Positions 6,094-13,744 of a stretch of 14,691 nucleotides of DNA are shown in pieces (the stretch's first letter is position 1; every line of letters begins with the position of its first letter). Source of the DNA: Acidimicrobiia bacterium (GTDB lineage Bacteria; Actinomycetota; Acidimicrobiia; Acidimicrobiales; Iamiaceae); contig JAFBAD010000164.1 in NCBI GenBank assembly GCA_019247975.1, forward strand, positions 1 through 14,691, read 5' to 3'. The translations under genes were made by a program, and so were the position numbers. Below the pieces are notes generated by a model. The model worked only from the letters and a program-made list of their open reading frames with translations. It had not been told where the DNA came from and made no database searches.

Positions 6094-6651
6094 GTGCAGC
6101 GGGTCACGAGGTGGCTCGTGGTGGCCACCATCGCCTTCCTGGCGCTGGCCGCCGCCCCGGTGGCTGCGCAGGAGAGCGACACGCCCACCACCGCGTGCAC
6201 CGCGAGCCGGCCGGTCGACGTGATGTTCGTCGGCAAGGTCACCTCCATCACCGACGACCAGGTGACGTACTCGGTGACCCGGGTGCGCTCGGGCGAGGTG
6301 CCCGGCCACCGGATCACGGTCCGCTACCCGACGAGGTACAACGCCGAGAAGCTCGAGGTCGGCCACTCCTACCTGGTGCCCCTCGTCGACGCGGCGACCG
6401 GCGCGAGCGCACGCGGCGAGCCGAAGTCCTTCGTCGACACGGCCGAGGTCAGCGCCTGCGGCACGGGCGGCGGCACCCGGCTCCCGGACGGCTCCGCTAT
6501 CGACACCAGCGCGATGTCCGGCATCAAGCCGACGCTCGTGCGCTACGGCGCCGTCGCCGCGGTGGTCGTCGCCGCCGTCCTGGTGCTGCTCGTCCTGCTC
6601 GGCCGCTTCCTCGACCGCCGCTCCCGCTATCGCAAGCCGGTGCGGCTGTAG
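6094..6651 (+). CDS. Secreted single-pass membrane protein of unknown function, possible netrin/TIMP-like fold
   Basis: I cannot assign a function to this 185-residue protein. It starts with a signal peptide (basic RVTR, hydrophobic core 8-21, likely cleavage after A25 in PVAA-Q). A globular domain of about 100 residues follows, bounded by Cys35 and Cys122, the only cysteines, which could form a disulfide outside the cell. The pattern VDVMFVGKVTSI, SGEVPG and LEVGHSYLVPL resembles tissue-inhibitor or netrin-like beta-barrel domains, but this is a loose likeness. A transmembrane helix lies at about 150-173, followed by a short basic tail inside. Expected topology is extracellular domain, one helix, cytoplasmic tail. 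GTG 6094 was chosen because the signal peptide begins there. It leads the glycan cassette and stops ten bases before the next gene. Confidence 0.72.
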   Translation: MQRVTRWLVVATIAFLALAAAPVAAQESDTPTTACTASRPVDVMFVGKVTSITDDQVTYSVTRVRSGEVPGHRITVRYPTRYNAEKLEVGHSYLVPLVDAATGASARGEPKSFVDTAEVSACGTGGGTRLPDGSAIDTSAMSGIKPTLVRYGAVAAVVVAAVLVLLVLLGRFLDRRSRYRKPVRL

Positions 6652-6654
6652 CTT
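6649..6654 (+). promoter_or_regulatory. Candidate internal -10 element (TAGCTT) for a leaderless start at 6662
   Basis: TAGCTT overlaps the stop codon of the preceding gene and ends seven bases before ATG 6662. That ATG lacks a Shine-Dalgarno sequence. The spacing equals that of TACGAT before GTG 6094. Readthrough from the upstream gene is equally possible. Confidence 0.25.
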
Positions 6655-6661
6655 CGCACCC

Positions 6662-8416
6662 ATGCGCGTCCTCGCCCCGACGGTGTCGCGGCGAGGCGAC
6701 CGGGCCGTCCTCGCGGCCCGGTTCGAGCCGTCGCACGGCGACCCGATCGACGTCGAGCTGGGCGTGCCCCGGGAGCTGGTCGGTGAGATCGACGTCAGCG
6801 CGACGCCGTTCCTCCCGATCGCCACGGTGGCCGCCGCAGCCGGTGGTGAGGACCTCGTCGTGGACGGGGCGGTGTCGCCGATGGTGCTCGCCGGCGCGCG
6901 GCGCAACGTCGAGACGATGGCCCGGTGGTGGGGGTGGCACGTCCCGTCGATCACCGCCGCGGAGGGGACGCCGGCCGCGGCGACGCCGGGGCGGGGCGTC
7001 GGTCTGTTCTTCTCGCGCGGGGTCGACAGCTGGTCCAGCCTGCTCACGCTGCAGGCCGAAGGTCCGCGGCCGACCCACCTGCTCACCGTGCGCGACATCG
7101 AGCTGCCCCGCGACCTCGACACGCAGGCGGAGGTGCTCGCCGAGACCGCTCGGATCGCAGCCGGCCGCGGTCTGACCCTCGTCGTGCTCTCGACCAACGC
7201 CCGCGAGCTCCTCGACCCGCTCGACGACTGGACCCGCACGAACGGCGGGGTCCTGGCCGGGTTCGCCCTCCTGCTGCGCCCGCTGCTCGCCCAGGTCTAC
7301 GTGGCCAGCACGTTGGGTCCGAGCGTGCCGAGCGACTGGGGCAGCCACCCGGACCTGGACCCGAACTGGAGCAGCGAGACGTCCGAGCTCGTGCACCACC
7401 AGGCCGATCTCGACCGCACCGACAAGATCGCGATCGTCGCCCGCGAGCAGGCTGCGCTCGACACGCTCCTCGTGTGCTGGGAGGGCGGCGGGGCACGCAA
7501 CTGCGGGCGTTGCGCGAAGTGCCTCCGCACGATGACCGGCCTGCACATCAACGGCGCGCTCGAGCGCTGCCCGACCTTCGACCGGCCGCTCACCGCCGAG
7601 GCGGTCCGGTACGCGGACCGACCCGATCACAGCCCGTTCGTGCGCGAGCTGCTCGCCCACCTCCCGCCGGGCGAGCTGCGGGCCGCCTGGGAGCGCCACC
7701 TGCCGAGCGGCCGCGAGCAGCGTCGGCTGGTCGCCCCGCCGACCGTCGGCGTCGCGGGCGACAGCATGCGGGCCCGGGTCAACGACGCCCTGGCGACGAG
7801 CACCGCACGGGCCGACCCGGCCGACGACGGGCCCGAGCTGGTCATCGGCTGGGAGCCCGGCATGGTGCCGCTGCGCCCGCCCGCCGGCACGCACCGCGCG
7901 GTGCGGGCCGCCCTGGCCGCCCACCCGGCCCGCACCGTTCCCTGGGTGGTGGCCGACCTGTCCGACCAGTTCCAGCGGAACGACCCGTGGCCGTCCGCGG
8001 TGGCCGAACGGGCCGAGCGCCTCTGGGGCCCCGGCCTCTGCTACCTCGCCGGCATCGGCTGGGGCGATCCGACCGCGCCCGTGCTCGGTCCGGCCGCCGT
8101 CGGCCGCCTGCTCGACGCGGCCCGCATCCGGCTCTGGTGGACGCCGGCCGGCACCCTCGACCCGTTGCGGGTCGTCGAGAGCATCGAGCACGGCTGCCTG
8201 CCGCTCCAGGTGATGCCCCCGGGCCCGGCCTCGCTCCTGCGCCCGCGGCTCCCGGGCCCGCTCGCCCGGCTGGTCGTCGACATCGACGACATGGCGGCGG
8301 TCGATCCCGCATCGACCGACGAGCTGCTGCGGGACGTTGCCGACGTGGTGCTGGCCGGCTCGGCCGAGCGCGACCTCGTCCTGGCCGTGGCCGGCGGGCT
8401 GGTCAACCGTGGCTGA
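6662..8416 (+). CDS. PP-loop (QueC-like) ATPase-domain protein with glycosyltransferase-like C-terminus
   Basis: A 584-residue soluble protein of unknown reaction. After a beta-rich N-terminal region, GLFFSRGVDSWSSLL contains S118-R-G-V-D-S123, a variant of the PP-loop SGGxDS that binds ATP pyrophosphate. In the canonical loop the Arg is Gly. Further on lie C272, C281, C284 and C287, a C-x8-C-x2-C-x2-C arrangement like the zinc site of QueC, the preQ0 synthetase. WGSHPDLDPNWSSE and NCGRCAKCLRTM look like landmarks of a family found in surface-polysaccharide loci. Residues 375-584 seem to be a second domain ending in a segment (LDPLRVVESIEHGCLPL) like the sugar-nucleotide end of GT-B glycosyltransferases. 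A plausible role is ATP-dependent activation of a carboxylate or sugar acid for glycan modification. The stop overlaps the next start by 8 bp (GTGGCTGA). Confidence 0.75.
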   Translation: MRVLAPTVSRRGDRAVLAARFEPSHGDPIDVELGVPRELVGEIDVSATPFLPIATVAAAAGGEDLVVDGAVSPMVLAGARRNVETMARWWGWHVPSITAAEGTPAAATPGRGVGLFFSRGVDSWSSLLTLQAEGPRPTHLLTVRDIELPRDLDTQAEVLAETARIAAGRGLTLVVLSTNARELLDPLDDWTRTNGGVLAGFALLLRPLLAQVYVASTLGPSVPSDWGSHPDLDPNWSSETSELVHHQADLDRTDKIAIVAREQAALDTLLVCWEGGGARNCGRCAKCLRTMTGLHINGALERCPTFDRPLTAEAVRYADRPDHSPFVRELLAHLPPGELRAAWERHLPSGREQRRLVAPPTVGVAGDSMRARVNDALATSTARADPADDGPELVIGWEPGMVPLRPPAGTHRAVRAALAAHPARTVPWVVADLSDQFQRNDPWPSAVAERAERLWGPGLCYLAGIGWGDPTAPVLGPAAVGRLLDAARIRLWWTPAGTLDPLRVVESIEHGCLPLQVMPPGPASLLRPRLPGPLARLVVDIDDMAAVDPASTDELLRDVADVVLAGSAERDLVLAVAGGLVNRG

Positions 8417-10739
8417 GGAGCGCTCGGGGCCCGCCCGCCGGGCCCGCGACCTGGCCGGGCGCGCGAAGGCGGCGCCGTCGCGCATCGAGTGGCTCTACGC
8501 GAACCAGGAGACGGTCAACGAGGCGCTGCGGGTCACCATGGAGCGCCTCGACGCGGTCGCGGCGCGGCTCGAGCAGCTCGAGGCCCGCATCTCCGCCGGC
8601 GACCGTGTCGGTGACGCCGACGCCGCGACCCGGCTCGACGCGCTCGACGCATCGATCGCCGGCCACGCGCAGGTCCTGCAGCGGGTCGTCGCCACGCCGG
8701 CGCGCAACGCCGAGCTCGCCCGCCTGCGCGGCGAGCTCGGTCCCGCTCCCGCGCTGCGCCCCGGCCTCAGCGTCTTCACGATCTGCTGGAACCACGCCGA
8801 CCTCCTGCCCACCGCCCTCGCCTCGGGCTTGGCGCTGCTCGATCACCTCGATCCGACGCACGCCGGTGAGCTGCTCGTGCTCGACGACCGCTCCTCGGAT
8901 GCGTCCGGCGCGGTCGCCGACGAGTGGGCGGCGCGCGACGGCCGCATCCGCGTGATCCACGCGGCGACCAACCTCGGGCTCGCCCGCGCTCGCAACGCAC
9001 TGCTGCACGCGGTCGGCACCAGCCACGCGTTCCAGCTCGACGCGGACAACACCGCCGTGCCGAGCGGGGTCGCCGCGGTGTACGAGATCGCGCGGCGCTA
9101 CGACGCCGCGTTCACCTACGGCACGGTGATGAAGGTCGACCTCGAGGGCAACGGCCTCGGCGTGATGTCGAACGAGCCGGTGTCCGAGCCGTGGCTGCGC
9201 TCCAACTACATCGACACGATGGCGGTGGTCGACGTCGACGTGATGCGCCGGCTCGGCGGCTGGCCCGAGGACCCGGTCATCGAGCACGTGGACGACTGGG
9301 CGCTCGTCCACCGCATAGCGGTCGCCGGCGAGCTCATCGGGTTCGTGCCGGTGATCGCCGGGCGCTACCTCGCGCTGTCGAACCCGTTCCACCTCTCGGT
9401 CCCCGACTCCCGGCTCGGGCCCGACCGCATCGCCCGGACCTTCGACCCGACCGGCCGGCTGCGGGCCGACGATGTCGCCGCGTTCTCCGCCCACCCCGAC
9501 CTCGGCCTCCTTTGGGCCAGCCCGGCGGCGGTCGCCCGCCGGCCGGATCTCGCCCCGCCCCCACCGCGACCGGCCGACCCGCCGCCCGCACAACGGCTGC
9601 TCGTCGTTGCGCCCGGCGGGGTCGAGAACGTGGGCGACGACGCCATCACGGTGGCCGGGCTCGAGCGTCTCGCCACGACCGGCCTGGCTCTGGACGTGAT
9701 CACCGACGGCGACCGGCCGGTCGGCCTCCCGCCGAGCGCGGAGTGGCTGGGGACGCTGCACGAGGCGGTGTGGGGGCTCCGACCCGAGGACCTCGAGGAC
9801 GACGAGCAGGTCCGGGCAGCCGCCGCCCGGGTCGAGGCGGGCCGGCTCGACCACCGGCCGGTCGACCCCACCCGTTACCGCGCCGCGATCTTCCTCGGCG
9901 GCGGCAGCCTCACCTCGCTGTGGGGTGACCTCCTCGTGGCGCCGCGGGCCGTGCTCGGTTCGGCCCTGCGTCGGGCCGGGGTGCCGTACGTGCTCAGTGG
10001 ACAGGGCGCCGGCCCGCTCGACGACGTCGACCGCGCCCTCATCGAGCAGCTGGCTGCCGGCGCCCGTTCGGTGGCCGCGCGCGACCAGGAGAGCGCCGCG
10101 CTCCTGGGGGCCGGCGCGACCGTCACGGGCGACGACGCGCTGCTGCTCGGGCCGGCCGTCCGGTCGGCCGCCGAGCGCGACGAGCCGTACGTCGTGCTCA
10201 GCCTGCGGGCGGCCGACTACGTCGGGACGGCGGCCGACGAGCTCGATCGGCTCGCCTCCGAGGTCGACGCCTTCGCCGTGGCCGAGGGGCTCACCGTCGT
10301 CGGCGTCTCGTTCAACGACCAGCCCGGCACCGAGGAGGTCGCCACGCTGCTGGGGCTGGCGCGCGCCGCGTCACCCCGCGCCGCGCGGTGGCGGGTGCTC
10401 GACCACGACCCGGACCCACGCCGCGTCGCCGCGCTGCTCGCCGGCGCACACGCGGTCGTCGCGCAGTCGTTCCACGCCGCGCTGCTCTCGCTGGCGGCGG
10501 GCGTCCCGGCGGTGCTCGGCGCCTTCTCCCCGTACTACGTCGCGAAGGCCGACGGGTTGCGAGCCGCGACCGGTCTGCCCGCCGAGCTGGTCGTGCGGCC
10601 GGGCGAACCGCTCGATCTGCGCACCCGCTTCGACGCGGTGACCGCAGCGCTCGCCGCAGGCGCCCTCGAGACCGCCCGCACCCGCGTCACCGGGTGGTGG
10701 GGGTCCGTTCTCGAGGAGATGGCACCCGGGATCCGGTAG
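8409..10739 (+). CDS. Fusion protein: coiled coil, GT2 glycosyltransferase and polysaccharide pyruvyl transferase
   Basis: A 776-residue cytoplasmic enzyme with three parts. Residues 23-107 form a probable coiled coil with Leu/Glu/Arg heptads. Residues 118-360 form a GT-A family 2 glycosyltransferase: LSVFTICWNH, the nucleotide-binding DDRSSD (159-164), the metal site LDADN (D211, D213) and the acceptor-side acidic motif VDDW (D295, D296). After a Pro-rich linker, residues about 398-776 form a CsaB-like polysaccharide pyruvyl transferase: GGVENVGDDAI (from 403), FLGGGSLTS (495-503), SGQGAGPLD, ARDQES, GDDALLL and SFHAALLSLAAGVP (687-700). One chain may thus add a sugar and ketal-link pyruvate to a growing surface glycan. 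GTG 8409 overlaps the upstream stop by 8 bp, with an in-frame reading further upstream that has no likely start. No signal peptide or membrane helix is seen. Donor and acceptor are unknown. Confidence 0.85.
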   Translation: MAEERSGPARRARDLAGRAKAAPSRIEWLYANQETVNEALRVTMERLDAVAARLEQLEARISAGDRVGDADAATRLDALDASIAGHAQVLQRVVATPARNAELARLRGELGPAPALRPGLSVFTICWNHADLLPTALASGLALLDHLDPTHAGELLVLDDRSSDASGAVADEWAARDGRIRVIHAATNLGLARARNALLHAVGTSHAFQLDADNTAVPSGVAAVYEIARRYDAAFTYGTVMKVDLEGNGLGVMSNEPVSEPWLRSNYIDTMAVVDVDVMRRLGGWPEDPVIEHVDDWALVHRIAVAGELIGFVPVIAGRYLALSNPFHLSVPDSRLGPDRIARTFDPTGRLRADDVAAFSAHPDLGLLWASPAAVARRPDLAPPPPRPADPPPAQRLLVVAPGGVENVGDDAITVAGLERLATTGLALDVITDGDRPVGLPPSAEWLGTLHEAVWGLRPEDLEDDEQVRAAAARVEAGRLDHRPVDPTRYRAAIFLGGGSLTSLWGDLLVAPRAVLGSALRRAGVPYVLSGQGAGPLDDVDRALIEQLAAGARSVAARDQESAALLGAGATVTGDDALLLGPAVRSAAERDEPYVVLSLRAADYVGTAADELDRLASEVDAFAVAEGLTVVGVSFNDQPGTEEVATLLGLARAASPRAARWRVLDHDPDPRRVAALLAGAHAVVAQSFHAALLSLAAGVPAVLGAFSPYYVAKADGLRAATGLPAELVVRPGEPLDLRTRFDAVTAALAAGALETARTRVTGWWGSVLEEMAPGIR

Positions 10740-10757
10740 GCCGGTCCTCGAGGTTGC

Positions 10758-11092
10758 TCAGCGGTTGAAGGTGTCGGCCGCGCCCGCGAACGGCCAGACG
10801 TCCGGCAGCACCACCGGCGCGTTGGCCCGCGGGAGGATCGCGTAGGACTCCTCGCCCGGGCGGATCATGTTGTAGTCCTTGCGGGCGATCCGCTCGATCG
10901 CATCGGGCTGCTTGAGCTCGGCGATGCGCTTCGCCAGCTGCGCGTTCGACGCCCGAAGCTCGGCCAGCTCCGCACGGGACTGGCTGGTCTGCGATCGCTG
11001 GTTCAGCATCGTCCGGGTCGGGAACACGGCCACCAGCAGGAAGCCGACGACGAGCACCGAAGCGACGATCGCGCCGACGACGCGCCCGGCCG

Positions 11093-11096
<4 letters not shown>
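10758..11096 (-). CDS. DivIC/FtsB-family cell-division protein (septum formation initiator)
   Basis: A 112-residue bitopic membrane protein. A short N-terminus precedes a transmembrane helix at about 7-25, then a polar coiled coil (about 32-66: RAELAELRASNAQLAKRIAEL). The typical end of the domain, IERIARKDYNMIRPGEESYAILP, follows. This matches the DivIC/FtsB family, which links FtsL and FtsQ in the divisome. Start GTG 11096 overlaps the eno stop as GTGA, the usual coupling in actinobacteria; an upstream in-frame start at 11204 would lie inside eno and add unrelated sequence. Its stop lies 18 bp from the end of the convergent glycan gene. DUF501, its usual downstream neighbour, is 4.7 kb further on, beyond the cassette. 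Confidence 0.9.
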
Positions 11097-12376
<1,280 letters not shown>

Positions 12377-12389
12377 GGTGCGGACGTGA

Positions 12390-12422
12390 CTCCTGTTGAA
12401 GGTGTTGACGACGTTACAACGT
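12390..12422 (-). promoter_or_regulatory. mazG-eno gap: palindrome ACGTTGTAACGT with -10-like TAACGT, and distant Shine-Dalgarno
   Basis: The 48-bp gap contains ACGTT-GT-AACGT (12422-12411 on the minus strand), a perfect 5-bp inverted repeat. It includes TAACGT (12416-12411), which could be a -10 box giving eno its own transcript with a leader near 28 nt. AGGAG at 12394-12390 is the probable ribosome site, 13 bases from ATG 12376. A -35-like GCGACA lies at 12441-12436, with a long 19-base spacer. Confidence 0.35.
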
Positions 12423-12424
12423 GC

Positions 12425-13738
12425 TCAGACCACGGTGTCGCGGACCCTCGTCGCCGCGTGGCGGAGGGCCGACTCGGGGTCGACGTCGCCGGCCAGGGCC
12501 TCGGCCACCAGGGCCAGCAACCGGTCGCCCAGGTCGTCGGTCTCGTCTGAGGACGCAGGGCCGCCCGGCGTCCACGGGTGGCCGGCCGCCGCGGCACGAC
12601 GCAGGACCTTGGCCGCGTAGAGCACCGACGGGAGCGCGGCCGGGATGTTGTCCATCGGGCCCGACACCCCCGCCTCGGCCCGCTCCGCCCGCTTGATCTC
12701 GTCCCACCGCCGGTTCACGTCGTCGAGCTCGGCGGACGCCCCGGCGAAGACGTGCGGGTGGCGGCGCACCAGCTTCTCGTGGACGCCCCGGGCGACGTCG
12801 GCCAGGGTGAAGGCACCGACCTCCGAGGCCAGCCGGGCGTGGAAGACGACCTGGTAGAGCAGGTCCCCGAGCTCGTCCTCCAGCTGCGCGTAGGCCGGGT
12901 CGGTGCCGGGGGCGTCGGCCGGGAGGCCGTCGATCACCTCGATGACCTCGTAGGCCTCCTCGAGCAGGTACGGCGTGAGGCTGTGGTGGGTCTGCTCGCG
13001 ATCCCACGGGCACGACTCCCGCAGGGTCGTCACCAGCTCGGCGAAGCGGGCGACCTCCTGGGCGATCGGCTCGGCCAGCTCGGGGATCCACAATGCGGTG
13101 AGGTGGTCGGCCTCGACGTCACGGTCGAGGTCCGCCCAGCCGACCTCGGTGATCGCCTCGTCCGGGCTCCCGAGCCGCTGCAGCACGGTGACCCGCACGT
13201 CGTCGTCGACCTCGGCGGCCAGCTTGATGTCCGACAGCACCCGCTGGTTGTGCACGTGGGCCACGAGCAGGGGCCCGCGCTCACCGGCGGCCTGCGCGAC
13301 GAAGCGGTGGCCGTCGACCAGACGGGCGCCGGCCTCGAGCGGGTCCACGCCGAGCCGCACCCACGCGAGGTCGAGGAACGAGAGCGCCGGGAGCACCTCC
13401 ACCTCGACGTCCGCGCCGGGTTCGCCGGCCGCCGCCACGAGGTGGTCGACCGAACGCTCGAGCACCCGGGGCGACCCGGGCACCGCGTACAGCACCTCAC
13501 CGTGCTCGGACGCGGCCGCCAGGAGCCGCTCGGCGATGCGCCGGTACACGTCGTCGAAGGTGGCCTCGGCCTCGTAGACGTCGTCGAAGGACGTGGCCGA
13601 CTCGACGACGGGCGCCGCCGGGTGCCGGGTGGTCCGGACGAAGCGGACCGGAGCCGCGTCGATCGCGGCGCGCGTACCGGTGGTGACGAGGTCAGCGCCG
13701 GCCGGGCCGAGCCCGACCACCACGATGCGTCCCGCCAC
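12425..13738 (-). CDS. mazG: YabN-type tetrapyrrole-methylase-like domain fused to MazG nucleotide pyrophosphohydrolase
   Basis: A 437-residue housecleaning enzyme expected to hydrolyse nucleoside triphosphates, possibly (p)ppGpp-related or damaged ones, to monophosphate and pyrophosphate. Residues 1-215 are a tetrapyrrole-methylase-like domain (IVVVGLGPAGADLVT at 5-19, LYAVPGSP at 83-90). Residues 225-350 are MazG with CPWDREQTHHSL and the metal-binding EExxE...ExxD set at E260, E261, E264, E289 and D292. The remaining C-terminus (LGDRLLALVAEALAGDVDPESALR) looks like a remnant of the second MazG repeat found in E. coli MazG. The layout resembles Bacillus YabN. The GTG start at 13738 lies six bases after the stop of the lipoprotein gene, so the two are probably cotranscribed. 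The methylase substrate is unknown. Confidence 0.9.
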   Translation of the reverse strand: MAGRIVVVGLGPAGADLVTTGTRAAIDAAPVRFVRTTRHPAAPVVESATSFDDVYEAEATFDDVYRRIAERLLAAASEHGEVLYAVPGSPRVLERSVDHLVAAAGEPGADVEVEVLPALSFLDLAWVRLGVDPLEAGARLVDGHRFVAQAAGERGPLLVAHVHNQRVLSDIKLAAEVDDDVRVTVLQRLGSPDEAITEVGWADLDRDVEADHLTALWIPELAEPIAQEVARFAELVTTLRESCPWDREQTHHSLTPYLLEEAYEVIEVIDGLPADAPGTDPAYAQLEDELGDLLYQVVFHARLASEVGAFTLADVARGVHEKLVRRHPHVFAGASAELDDVNRRWDEIKRAERAEAGVSGPMDNIPAALPSVLYAAKVLRRAAAAGHPWTPGGPASSDETDDLGDRLLALVAEALAGDVDPESALRHAATRVRDTVV

Positions 13739-13744
13739 GGCGGG

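Noticed and set aside
5670..7175. Long plus-strand frame across DUF501 and the start of the cassette
   Set aside because: Its translation is Arg/Gly/Pro-rich with no domain; it crosses two genes with clear signal-peptide or family evidence in other frames.
6524..8485. Long minus-strand frame opposite the PP-loop gene
   Set aside because: No recognisable motif and biased composition; the plus-strand frame carries the SRGVDS and Cys motifs.
6094..10739. Cassette as a recent mobile element
   Set aside because: No transposase, integrase, terminal inverted repeats, target duplication or tRNA attachment site seen at either edge; codon usage looks like the neighbours by eye.
10734..10757. Possible bidirectional terminator between convergent genes
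   Set aside because: Only a 4-bp CCGG/CCGG stem and the palindrome CCTCGAGG are present, with no T-run; too weak to call.
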